From: Clavaria fumosa
Lineage: Eukaryota; Basidiomycota; Agaricomycetes; Agaricales; Clavariaceae
Reading direction: 5' to 3'
NCBI GenBank assembly: GCA_951802425.1
Contig: OX637797.1
Location: forward strand, 1,984,001 to 2,048,000
DNA: 64,000 nt
A model generated the notes under the pieces. That model ran no database searches. It was given only the letters and a program-made list of their open reading frames with translations, and was not told the origin of the DNA. Positions 43,287 through 53,440 of the stretch are shown piece by piece. The stretch's first letter is position 1. Each line of letters starts with the position of its first letter. Both the position numbers and the translations under genes were made by a program.

Positions 43287-43715
43287 ATGGCCAAGTCAAA
43301 AAAGTAAGCTGCGCGTTGCTTGTTACGACCTTGGTCATTGATTTATTTCCATTCTAGCCATACCAATCACAATCAGAACAAGAAGGCGCATCGGAATGGC
43401 ATCAAGCTGCCAAAGAAAGCGCAAAGAGGTCAACGGTCACTCAAGGGTGTGCGTCGATTTGGTTTCACATCTCGTGTCTTCTTTGCATACCCATTAACGA
43501 ATGATTGTCTCTCCCAGGTCGACAGCAAGGTCTGTCGCTGATAATGAAAATGTCACCTGCATCGAACTCAAAATGTCTCTAGTTCCGAAAAAACGCGCGA
43601 TACGCGCTGAACGGTTCGGTGCGCCCCTACGTACTTCATCACAGCCCCATCCATCTCAATATCATAATAGCGGCAAGCACGCTTAGCGGAGCGAACAGCA
43701 AAGTTGCATGCATGA
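43287..43715 (+). CDS. RPL29: 60S ribosomal protein L29 (eL29)
   Basis: Small basic protein of the large ribosomal subunit. Five short exons are needed: MAKSK-N across the first intron (43305 to about 43357), then HTNHNQNKKAHRNGIKLPKK followed by AQRGQRSLKG, intron, VDSK, intron, FRKNARYALNGS, intron (about 43620-43670), RQARLAERTAKLHA with stop at 43713-43715. The first 20 residues after Met are the eL29 signature. Four introns for about 70 codons is dense, and the VDSK exon is only 12 nt. A read-through of the third intron would stop immediately (VCR-stop), so correct splicing is needed for a full product. It converges with TFC1, with 82 bases between the stops. Confidence 0.92.
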
Positions 43716-43797
43716 GGGAATATCGCTTCGTCATATACACATGTACTCCTTCTCTGGAAGGCATAGTGAACATGGGTCGACTGGTTTGGTCAGGGTT

Positions 43798-45955
43798 TCA
43801 TGGTGTAGGATCCAGAACAATCTCCGCCTCGGTTGGTCGACTTTCAGACACCCTCCCTTCTCTCAAGTTCCTTGCGTTCCTCTCCAAAGCGGCTCTGAGT
43901 CTCACAGCCTTGACCCAAAAATCAGTCATCTAGACAAAGGAACAATATGGCGCCAGACTCACTGCTGCATCTTCGGGTCTCATCGCTCCTTTTGCCATGT
44001 TGTGTTTTCCTGCCCTAGGTTTTTGACTCCGGCTCGTCGGAAGCTTCTGAGTTGCAGGGTTAGGCACCAGCAATGCCTCACACTCTTCATCAGTGGGAAC
44101 ATGTCCCTCGAGCAGTGAGAAGAATTTGTGCCTCAAAACCGTCTTGATTCGCTCAAAGTGCGCGGTTGTATACCACCCATCTCGTTCCTTGGGAGACGAA
44201 AGTCTATCGTCTGTGAGGGCATCATAATGAGGGACTGACATTGCAAACATCTCTCAGGTCATCTCCGTCCTCAATGATTTTCTTCAACATGGGATCGGTG
44301 ATGTCGCATAGCTGGAATGCAGCGGTTTCTTTTGTAAGTGTCACACCATCGAATATATGAGAGTTTCTGCGAAAATAGAGAATAAGCAAGGAAGAATACC
44401 AATGTATGTTGTCTCGAAACGCACCTTCTCTCGTCATTTTCTGTCTCCCCTGCTGCAGATCTGCTCTGCATGAGCGCGTTGGCGCGCTCCTGCCGACGAG
44501 TTGTGACAGAAGGACGTGAGATCGGATGGCTCGCGTTGCGAAAGTACAATCGCTGATAGCTGCAGTGCCGCGGGTCCACAAAAAGAATGACTAAGTCTCT
44601 CAAGCAGGAGAGAAAGAAATAGGCGCACTATCGTGCGTTGATGTCTTTCCGGGGGTCGTAGCCAAAGCGGACGAGTGTATCCCGCCACGGCCCATCCTGG
44701 AAAACATAGCAGACCATGGGTAGAAGCTTCGAGCTTTTCGCGGACATGAAAACGCGGAGACCAAGAGGGGTGGCCAAGAACGCACTTGCGAATATCCCGC
44801 GCTTCCGAAGGTGAGAACTGGTTCAGGAGAGCCACTCGCGTCCAGATGGGGCGAGCGGTCATTCGCTGCGGATGGACGATCAGCCAGAGCGCGCGGCGGA
44901 CGCAGAAACAATGAGTTTACCTCCTGCAGTTTCTCGAGCAAATTCTGATCTACGAATCCCTGGACATCCTCGGCAGGTTGCGGAGGTTGAGTGGGCACCT
45001 TAGTCCTTTTCAATCAGTCTCACCAATACACTTTGAAGACAACGACAAACTGTTAGGTCATTAAAAATGATAGCAGTAGGCCCATATCCTTTATAACGCA
45101 TCCTGTTGATGAGCCTTTTCTTCTCTTCGCCCGTCTCCTCGTCTACGATTGTTGTGACAATCGAGGCAGGATTCGCTTTGAAGCTGGAATGCGGTGAATC
45201 AGAACGAGAGCTAAAGTAGAGGAAATGCCGGCCTACTTGTAATTTTGAGGGATACCTTGTCGACAGAAGATAGGTGGAGGGAACAAGCGTAGATTGCTCC
45301 GCTCATGTCTCGAGGATGATGGGTGAGAGTCGAGATCCTCTGATATCGTGTTCCGAATAGTATAGTCCTCTTTCTCAGGAGGGATCTTGTATTGCATGAT
45401 CGCTTCCACTGGTGAGTCCAGTTGGCATCGAATTGCGCGAGGCAAAGTAATGGGATAGCACCCACCGTCCATCTTATCCATAGCCAAACGCAGTTTGGCG
45501 ACGGAGTCATTCATGTCAGGCTGATACTGGTAATCTGCCATGCCTAGTCGCTCTCAGCCGGTGAGGGAACAAGATCCATGTGGAGGATGCGCACTCCTGA
45601 ATCGGACGGTCTTCGGTATGACGCCGAGCGCCTCAACCGTAAACTCGCCAACGGACTCGCCCTCTTCCGCAGGAAGTGCCCTCCGGCGCTTGCGCTTGAC
45701 GACCTTCATGAGTATGTTATTCGTGTGGACCACCTCTCCGGGGACAGGGTGTGCGAACGGGTTTCCGGGTCGAAAGTTCAGCTCAAGGATGGTCTCCGCT
45801 TTGTTGGCCGTGCGCTTGAATGCAGACTCGACCGCTGTTTGTCCGCCGAGAGTGCGGATAGCATAAGGCACTGAGGTCGGTTTGATGTAGCCAGGATATT
45901 CGATGGAGTAGAACTGAGCATCGGGGAGAGGGTACGCTGGGGCAGACATGGCCAT
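43798..45955 (-). CDS. TFC1: TFIIIC subunit Tfc1/tau95 (GTF3C5)
   Basis: Binds the A box of tRNA genes as part of TFIIIC and helps recruit RNA polymerase III. The start is at 45955 (MAMSAPAY) or 45949. N-terminal triple-barrel domain: FYSIEYPGYIKPTSVPYAIR, TLGGQTAVESAFKRTANKAE, ILELNFRPGNPFAHPVPGEV, VHTNNILMKVVKRKRRR, then FTVEALGVIPKTVRFR and MADYQYQPDMNDSVAKLRLA across an intron. LRLFPPPIFCRQGIPQNYK and the Winged-helix/DNA-binding half follow: ARPIWTRVALLNQFSPSEAR, WRDTLVRFGYDPRKD-like block (near 44650-44710), YQRLYFRNASHPISRPSV, and CDITDPMLKKIIEDGDDLRD. The last exons are DGWYTTAHFERIKTVLRHKF and VRLRAALERNARNLREGRVS, ending VLDPTP with stop at 43798-43800. It is divergent from the TKL kinase gene. 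Confidence 0.9.
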
Positions 45956-46147
45956 ACGTCCTCTGTGCTGTATGTTCCACCTGTCTCGAGACACGCGACA
46001 CGCTCAGTCACTGGAATTGGAATTCCCTGCGCCGTACCATATGGTGTACACACAAATCTTATCAGGGTCAAGGCAGCCATCCCCGTCGGGCGCTTGGTGG
46101 GTCCAAGCCTGAGCATCCAACCTCGCAGACTTAAACGACCAGTCACC

Positions 46148-48237
46148 ATGCCTCCAGACTTGGCTCTCTCACTGGGACAAACACCTGGAAAGATAGCTGC
46201 AGAACTAGCCAATGTTCCACGGTTGAAATCAGCAGCTCAACGCGTCCCCGTTATTGTCGAACAAGCCGCCAGGGTCCCTACAAACAGGCGCGTCTTCTGT
46301 TCGCATCTTGGGGACACAAGCCGTGACGATGTCGCGGTGCAGGGGTGCTGTGGCTCACTTGAGGGACCGCTGTTACCTCATTGTGCTTGCCGTCAAAGAC
46401 CTTCTCGAGTCATCTCCTTCAGCGCAGTATGCTAATTCCTTGAGTACCCTCGAGAAGTACGTTGATGTCGTTAACGTATTCGTCTTTCCTGATCAACAAA
46501 ATATCTCGCAGAGCCTTACAAGAGGTAGAGGGCCGCATCGGTGAGCTGACCAAAATGCAGAGGCTCGTTGCTTTCAGCCGTCGGGCAAAAATCGAAGGTG
46601 ATCTGGCAGCCTGTCATAGACAGCTTGACAATTGTCTGAAGGCCTTCAGCGTAAGGCTGCACTTGTTTGAATCGACCTGCAGGCCAACTCAAGGAGAGCA
46701 TTTCAGCTGACGAACCAAGCCCTATGCAACTGGCAACAACTGTTTGAGCTCACGACCAAACGCGACCATGCTCGAGACCTGGAAATGTTCGTAAACTTGG
46801 ACGATCAATCGGCCACAACCCGGGAAATCAAGCCCAGTCATATGTTCCTCGATCTCATTTCATACTTGCAGAAGGTGACGCACGAATTGGACGATTTTGA
46901 AATCATTCACTTCTGATAAAGGGCTTCGACTGTAGAGCCTCGAGCATCAGCACGAACCTAAAACGCGACATGGTGTTGAATCTCAGTTGTATCAACTCCA
47001 GAAGCACTCGGGACAATTGCTGCCCGACATTCGCCTGGAAAAGGGCGAGGTAGTCCGATTGGGGACCTTTCCTGTCAGTGGCAATTCGAGAATGGATATT
47101 TGGGAGGGTTTAGTGAGTCGAGAACCATTTCGCCTCTCACCATATCATCTATATCAACCGACAGTTTTTAAGCGAAGAAAAGGTTACGGTCAAAGTTGTC
47201 CGTGCAGTGGTAGTGAACGAGAAAACACTAAAAGTGCTTGTCCTATCTTAATTTCACCTGATTAAACTGAAGCAGTGGCACTTAACAGCGATTCGAGCGA
47301 GAGGTCAGAATTTGGTGGGAGATATGGAAAGCGGACAAAGGGTGTCACGTTTTACCTTTCTATGGCTTCTGTATGAATGATGGCCCCTGCCCGTACGTTC
47401 ACTCGAATTTCTTAAGCACGAATTGACCATCCGGGAAAAATAGCTATATGGTCAGTCCATGGCAGCCCAACGGTACCGCTATTAATTGGGTCCTGGAGAA
47501 CCCAAACGTTGATCACAAGGCACTCGTACGTCCATCACGTTCCATGTACGAATAATCTATCTGAGATACCCCGCAGATACGTGGGATCGCAGAAGGCATC
47601 GAAGTGTTGCATACCTTTAATCCTCCAGTTGTCCACGGAGATATCAAAGGGGTACGTTGCCAAATTCCAATAGAGGGCATCGGATTAACGGTATTGCAGA
47701 CCAGTATTGTCATTGATAAACACGGCATGCCTCTCATAGCCGATTTCGGTCTAGCCAAAGTAAGAGGCTGTTTGTTCTTGTCGCCGCCGCTCCTCTCATC
47801 ATATGAGGGTAGATGGTCGAAGACATCAATGGCATCCCTGTCACGCATAGTACCAATATTTCCGACGCATATAGATGGTATTCACCTGAATTATGTCGCG
47901 GAGAAGCCATGATGTCCATGTCATCCGACATTTATGCGTACAGTATGACAGTGGTCGAGGTTGGTGGCCTTTACTTTAGATTTCTTGAATTCTGGTACTC
48001 ATGATCTTCTTTCAGCTCATGACGCACGAACGTCCGTTTCATCAGATCCATATGAGCTCGGAGGTCGTTGTCGCGCTTTGCAAAGGGACCAGGCCCGACA
48101 AACCTACTGATGAGGATACCATTCGGAGGGGTCTAGACGACTCGCTCTGGGCTCTGCTCATAGAGTGCTGGTGCACGTTACCCTCACAAAGACTTCCAAT
48201 ACAGACAGTTGTCCAGAAACTGAGAGCCGTGCAATGA
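46148..48237 (+). CDS. Tyrosine-kinase-like (TKL) kinase with MLKL-type helical N-terminal domain
   Basis: Resembles a protein architecture common in Agaricomycetes: a four-helix-bundle-like N-terminal region, a linker helix and a TKL kinase domain. The proposed start is 46148 ([20 protein letters not shown]). Helical region: [40 protein letters not shown] with [40 protein letters not shown]. Linker: [20 protein letters not shown]. Kinase: [35 protein letters not shown] with the catalytic Lys, [15 protein letters not shown], the catalytic loop [17 protein letters not shown] across an intron, [38 protein letters not shown] and [20 protein letters not shown]. In the catalytic loop the position usually Asn (KxxN) is Ser. 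Residues about 40-60 require a frame change for which I could not find a clean GT-AG pair. Stop at 48237. Confidence 0.8.
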
Positions 48238-48639
48238 AATTGCTCGATGTACTACGTTGCACGTAGATTACTTGCATGCCATGTCGACTTACCAATGCTG
48301 ACACCCAGTGAGTGACATTTGAGCGGTATTCGAGCGCATAGTAGCCCTTCAAGTTTCCCCTCGTCGTTGGACGGCGGTTTTGAGTGTCGCCACGAAAACG
48401 AACAAATTTTGACGTGTGCTACTAGTAAAGGTAAGGGATGTTGCATTTTCACGGTAGTTACTGTGCATCCCCGGCTGCCGGTTGATTGTGCTGCCTGCAA
48501 GACGATTGGGTGTGAGTCGAGTTGGACTTGCAATGGTCAACTGTCCATCCATGTGCATGTGCGATTGCGTTTGCACGCGCCGCGGGGCATTCCCACCATC
48601 CGTCGGCCGTAGCGCACCGTGGCCACGGTGACTAGCGCA
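48238..48639. other. Intergenic region
   Basis: 400 bases between two tandem + strand genes. It holds no gene signature, only short frames on both strands. Confidence 0.5.
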
Positions 48640-50230
48640 ATGCATCCATTCGCCTCCTACGTCCTGCGAAATTACTACCTCACCACAGGATGGAACGAGG
48701 ACAACCTCTACGCCAATATTACTCGTTCCTCGCATGGTACGCCTGGCGTCACGCAGCGCGTACGCAATGGCTGACGCTCGCTCGGGTTTCAGCGATTTTA
48801 GACTTCGCAGTGCCCAAGGGTCTCCATTTCTCGGTTTCCAAAGCGCCGAATACCCTCTTCAGAACAACCTACTCCATGAATGCCATCCCTTCGCTTAATG
48901 GCTCCGTCGGATACGTCTTCTCGTCGCGCGAGTTGAACTTGAAGAGCTCAAAGGACGTCCGGTTCAAGGACATGGTCGAGCGCTTCAAAATCTATGATCA
49001 ACCCCGGAGACCAGAGGGCAGGGAAGAGGAGTGGCTGTCTGGGCAGCGGGTGGACACCCGTGGCGAGTTTTACCTTGCCTTGTCTGTTTCTGACAACATG
49101 GTGACGTTAACGACTAGGCTAATTAGACTATCTCATGTATGGTCGTCTATACCTTCCTACCGGCCGGCTCGATGCACTCTACTCGATACGAGTGTCACCC
49201 ACGGTTCAAGCCCTTGCAGCCGCAATATCCGATCCTCACGAGGACCCACGGACCCATCCCAAAGGACACGGCGACACGCCGACCAACCTCATGCTCACCC
49301 TGCAGCACGACGTCGGGAGATGGTGCACCGAGTACACCTGGAGCGCCGAAGACAGCATGTGGGGCGTCCGCGTACTCCACAATTTTGGGAAGCTCGCTTC
49401 GTCTATGGATCCCTCGGAGGAGGCCGATCGGACTTCCTTCGCTTCTCCTGGGACGGCACCGAGGCTCAAGCGTGTAGATGAGGAGGAGGCGTTAGAGGCA
49501 GGGCTGAGAGGGCGGATATCCGTCGGTGCTGAGTTCTACGTGAGTGCAAAGGAGCGAAGCGCAGGCGGTTCGTCTTCCCTCCCTCCTGTCCTCTCCGAGT
49601 CGTCCGCCAACGGAAAGCAACCGCAGTGTCGACAGGCATACGTTTCACAACGCTGCCAGACGCCACGCCGCCCTCGCACCAGCTGTCACCACAACCATCA
49701 TCGTCATCGTCACCGCCTTCCTCAGCAGCGCGTGGACCGCCGTCGCAGACACCAACGACTATCACTGCGCTATTCAACCCCGTGATCGGGCACATCTCGA
49801 CCGCGTACGCCGCGCGTGTGTCGCGCGACCTGTCGCTCGCCTCGCGGTTCGACTTCAACGTGTACAGCTACGAGAGCGAGTGGACGATGGGTGCGGAGTG
49901 GTGGATGAGGCGCGCCGTGCGGCCTCTTGTAGGAGGCCCTGCGGAGCAGCTGGCCCATCACCCGCCCTTGTCGCCGTTGCCTTTTTTCTCAGATGATGTC
50001 CTCGGCGTCGTAAAAGCGAGAGCCTCGACCAGCAACGTATGTGCGAGTCTTCCAACAAATTCTCTCTTAGCTAACCTAAAAAATGTTGATGCTGCCAGGA
50101 CGTGTCGTTGATGTGGGAGGGACGTCTGAGGAATATGCTTGTCAGCTTAGGCGTGGTCTCTAATTTCTCGAGCCGTTTGAAGCCGATCAAGGCCATCGGC
50201 CTAGAACTATCCTACTTCAGCTCAGAGTAA
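48640..50230 (+). CDS. MDM10: Mdm10, mitochondrial outer-membrane beta-barrel of ERMES
   Basis: Component of the ER-mitochondria tether ERMES, also associated with the SAM complex. The start at 48640 gives [20 protein letters not shown], the Mdm10 N terminus. An intron (about 48740-48801) joins RSSH to [20 protein letters not shown]. Beta-barrel segments follow: [33 protein letters not shown], then after an intron near 49060-49130 [20 protein letters not shown]. Further exons encode [105 protein letters not shown] and [23 protein letters not shown]. It ends [12 protein letters not shown] with stop at 50228-50230. Acidic and Ser/Pro-rich insertions between strands (near 49400-49480 and 49650-49740) lengthen it relative to yeast. 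Confidence 0.92.
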
Positions 50231-50597
50231 ACGAGCTTCGACGCGCCGACTGTGAGGCCTGTGAGGCCTCATAGACATGCCCCGTCGGTCAGGACGCGAG
50301 ACACAATCAGGACGCGAGACACAATCAGGACGCGAGACACAATTACACTGAAGGGTTGTGGAAAGTGGCCAGACGAGTTGGTCTCGTGGAGGGGTTTTAT
50401 TCGTGGTCAACCCGTGGTCACAGGAAGCCCTGCCGTCGCTTGCGGCATGCGAAATACAATTCAGTTAGCGAAGCGGGGATCAGCAAGTCAGTAATTTCGT
50501 CATATGTATGTAAAAGTAGCACAAGGTTCCCGACCGTAGAAAAAAACAAGAGACGTAATATGAAATCCGACAATTGAATAGATAGGAGAAATAAGCC
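50231..50597. other. Convergent intergenic region
   Basis: Between MDM10 (+) and the disordered protein gene (-). It contains the 18-bp tandem repeat listed separately; nothing else was recognised. Confidence 0.5.
50289..50342. repeat. Three perfect tandem copies of an 18-bp unit
   Basis: The unit TCAGGACGCGAGACACAA occurs three times head to tail without mismatch, 60 bases after the MDM10 stop. It is a minisatellite-like array in the 3' UTR region. Confidence 0.95.
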
Positions 50598-52172
50598 TCA
50601 TTGTTTCGCGATAGGCGCCAGAGTCGCGCTGTTGATCGTCTGCGCAAGTTTGAGAATGGCGTCCCCGCTAATTACGGGACGCTTCGCGTGCGGCGCCCTC
50701 CCGCCGCGCGCCGTTGTCGTCGAAGACGCAGATGCCGACGCAGGTGGCGGCGCCGAGTGTGTGCGGCCCCCACCAATGTCCTGTGCGGGGGCTGCCGTAG
50801 AAGGGGGTGACGACGAGGACGACCTGGCATGCGAGTTCCGCCGCTGCTGCTGCTGCGCCCGTGGCGGCGGCGACAACGTGTCGGGTCCCGGTCGCGGATG
50901 CGGCCGGAGGGAGCCGTGATGCGCGCGGCCGCCGCGCGGTGGGAAGCCGCCACCGCGGGGAGTGCGCGAATGCGGACGACCTGGGGCGGACGCGGGGGCA
51001 GAGTGGGGCTCGGACGCGGACACGGGACTGGACAGGGACTCGGAAGGACTCGATCGCATGTTCTTGGGCGCGTGGACGGAGGCCTCTAGACCGGGCAGCG
51101 AGTCCAAGTCCAGCCATGCCTTGGTAGCGTCGTTCGCCTGGCTGTCGACCGCCGCCTCTGTGGGGTCTGGCGTGCCCCTGTTGTGGGAGGGAGCCTGTGC
51201 AAGGCCGGCCGAGCCGGGTTCCGGAGAGTCGCCTGCAGAAGCGGAGCCCTCATCTGTCGGACGAAGTCGTTCTGGATCTGCGGACGACGTGTTCGGAGGT
51301 TCCGCAGTGGCGGAGAGGTCTGTGGATGGACCCGTAGGGTCCACAGACAGCATGAGGATCGGCGGGGGCAGCACGCCGTTCGGCTTTGACGGGGGTGCGT
51401 CGAGGACGACGACGGGCATGGTCATGTTCACGGGGACGACGAAGCTCGTCATGAGCGGGGAGAGTGCCCTGGGGACAGCGGCGGGGTCGGGGAGCGGCTT
51501 GAGACCGTCGACGATGATAGGCGAGATCTCTTCGCCCGTGGGGCCCGCGAGCGAGGCGTTTGTGCTGCCGCTGGCGGTGATGCCCCAGTCGTCTAGGTCT
51601 GGCAGGCTGTCGTCGTCGTCGTCCTGTGCCCAGTCGATGTGGCTCCCCGGCGTCGTGGGGCGGTGGTGGTCCATAGCGATGGCGCGCGTGTGGTTCACGA
51701 GGTTGTCGATCTCGTGGCGCATGCCGAAGGAGACCAGTTGTGCGGGCGCGGAGCGGTGGGGCGGGGCAGACTCAGGGGCGTCTCGGCGGGACTGTGGTTG
51801 TAGTTGTGGATGCTGCTGCTGCTGCTGCGGGTGTTGCTGGTGTTGTCCGCGTTTGCGACGGCCGGCAGAGCGGGGTGGGCGGGTAGAGCCGCGGATTGGA
51901 GGAGGGTGGGTCTTATCTGGAGCTAGGTCTGGTTTCGATGGGGTAGGAAGGGGTTTGGGCTGCGTGGCTGACTTTCCCGCCTGTGGAGTAGGAGCAGAGC
52001 TTCGGACATCGCGTGTTTTGGAACCTCGACCGCCTGCAGCCCACCAGCTACCCCTTCCTTTCTTTGTGGTTCTGGAAGACGAGTCTGCGTCACGGCTGGC
52101 GACTGGACCTGTCGGACCGTGTGATGCCATTCGACGTAGTGTGTTGTTGGGAGAGCGGGAGATCTGAGTCAC
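50598..52172 (-). CDS. Unknown long disordered protein, single exon
   Basis: I do not recognise a domain. One open frame of 524 residues starts at 52172 (or at the internal Met near 52130, MASHGPTGPV) and ends with ILKLAQTINSATLAPIAKQ at 50598. Composition is dominated by Pro, Ser, Ala, Arg and Gly. It has a basic N-terminal third with RSAGRRKRGQ and Gln-rich tracts (QQQQQHPQLQPQ), then a short ordered-looking island (LVSFGMRHEIDNLVNHTRAI, AMDHHRPTTPGSHIDWAQ) followed by DDDDDSLPDLDDWGI, which looks like a conserved acidic-aromatic motif. RGGRAHHG and RGG-like elements near the end suggest RNA binding. High GC makes long frames by chance, but the codon pattern and the two island motifs favour this strand. 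It is divergent from SmG. Confidence 0.6.
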   Translation of the reverse strand: MTQISRSPNNTLRRMASHGPTGPVASRDADSSSRTTKKGRGSWWAAGGRGSKTRDVRSSAPTPQAGKSATQPKPLPTPSKPDLAPDKTHPPPIRGSTRPPRSAGRRKRGQHQQHPQQQQQHPQLQPQSRRDAPESAPPHRSAPAQLVSFGMRHEIDNLVNHTRAIAMDHHRPTTPGSHIDWAQDDDDDSLPDLDDWGITASGSTNASLAGPTGEEISPIIVDGLKPLPDPAAVPRALSPLMTSFVVPVNMTMPVVVLDAPPSKPNGVLPPPILMLSVDPTGPSTDLSATAEPPNTSSADPERLRPTDEGSASAGDSPEPGSAGLAQAPSHNRGTPDPTEAAVDSQANDATKAWLDLDSLPGLEASVHAPKNMRSSPSESLSSPVSASEPHSAPASAPGRPHSRTPRGGGFPPRGGRAHHGSLRPHPRPGPDTLSPPPRAQQQQRRNSHARSSSSSPPSTAAPAQDIGGGRTHSAPPPASASASSTTTARGGRAPHAKRPVISGDAILKLAQTINSATLAPIAKQ

Positions 52173-52430
52173 TTGTCGCTGTGGTGGGGAGTACGTTTAG
52201 GAGCGACATAGGAGCGACATAGGAGCGAAGCCACTCACGACTCGAAAAAGACAGGTTGTAGCGATAGCAAGGTTAATGTAGACTGTTAGACGCGGCGAAG
52301 AGGGCGTTGTGAATATGGTTGGTCAGTAACGATGAGTTGAGGCTGTTTCAGGCTTTCGACCCCCCAAAACAGGGCGATTTGTTCGTTGGCGTTGCTCAAC
52401 CATCACAGCCATCTTCGACCGTTGCTCACC

Positions 52431-52774
52431 ATGTCTAAGGCGTCTCAGCCCGAATTAAAAAAGGTACGTATTATTATGGAGTACATCACACATCGTTTCA
52501 TACTCCAACTTTACAGTTCATGGATAAAAGATTGTTCGTCAATCTGCAAGGTGGTCGGAAAGTCAGCGGTACGCTACGCGGCTACGATTTGTTTCTCAAT
52601 CTTGTACTCGACGACGCCATGGAGGAGACGATTCCAGCTCAAAAAAATCCAATTGGCACAGTGGTACGTGTCAATAATCCGAGTTCTTATGGTGTTTTTG
52701 ACTCATAGTTAATGCTTTAGGTCATTCGAGGTAATAGCGTGACCTCGATGGAAACGTTAGAGGGAGGACGATGA
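52431..52774 (+). CDS. SMX2: Small nuclear ribonucleoprotein SmG
   Basis: One of the seven Sm proteins that form the ring on U1, U2, U4 and U5 snRNAs. Exon 1 gives MSKASQPELKK, an intron (about 52464-52516) leads to FMDKRLFVNLQGGRKVSGTL and RGYDLFLNLVLDDAMEETIP (the Sm1 motif), and a second intron (about 52663-52720) joins PIGTVVIRGNSVTSMETLEG (the Sm2 motif IRGNSV). The stop is at 52772-52774. About 77 residues, exactly the expected size and motif spacing for SmG. Confidence 0.96.
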
Positions 52775-53440
52775 TAGCACGTCCTCATCGTCGTTGTATG
52801 CGCGTCAGTCGACATTCGAATATACAGTAATCCGACTTGTTTTAAAATGCGACCAACAAGATGTGTTATTTCTGATGGACATGGATCCGAAACGCTCGAC
52901 TATGTCCCTGAACCAGACTTCCTTTAAGCTATTCGGATTCAACGTTCAACTCGCGCGACGAGAAGATGTGAATGAAGCCAATGAGTTAAAGGGCTGGCTG
53001 GCTGGCACTCGGTTCTTTGCAATGCAAAATCATATTATTTATTTCCTTATTTGTACATATTCTAAGGTTAGGGTTAGAACCGATAAGAGTCATAAAAAAA
53101 AGAGGCCCGCTCAGCCAGAGTGGCCGAAGCAGGACAGGAAAATATTAAGACGGTGCATGAGCCGAAGCCCATACAAGCCACAGGCACCCCCTGTAATGGA
53201 CAAGGTCGCCGTGCTATGGAGGATCCCCATGGCCCACAAACCCAGGTATTTGAAGGAGCTTGTGCCATCAAGGTAAGTATGAAGAAATCAGTCGTCGTAG
53301 TAGAGTCGATATTTAAAGTAAATGTCCATCGGTGCACGGGCCATTTGTTACTTGTTTAGTGTTCGTGCTCAAATCACATGAGAAACTTACACTGCACTGT
53401 ACAGCATCACGTGAATGACCATTTTGTCTGCGTTACTGGC
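52775..53440. other. Intergenic region with telomere-like dodecamer
   Basis: About 670 bases. A Lys-rich frame (52794-53276) spans part of it but shows no family signature and I do not call it a gene. GGTTAGGGTTAG (53066-53077) equals two fungal telomere units. A CACGTG box (53408-53413) lies 28 bases before the proposed PPR gene start. Confidence 0.45.

Noticed and set aside
50962..52167. 401-residue open frame on the + strand opposite the disordered protein
   Set aside because: It is a shadow of a GC-rich gene on the other strand. It is Gly/Ser/Arg-rich without motif structure, and the minus frame is longer and has ordered islands.
52794..53276. Plus-strand 160-residue frame after SmG
   Set aside because: No recognisable domain, mixed composition, and no plausible splice partners. 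It could be a lineage-specific gene, but the sequence alone does not support it.
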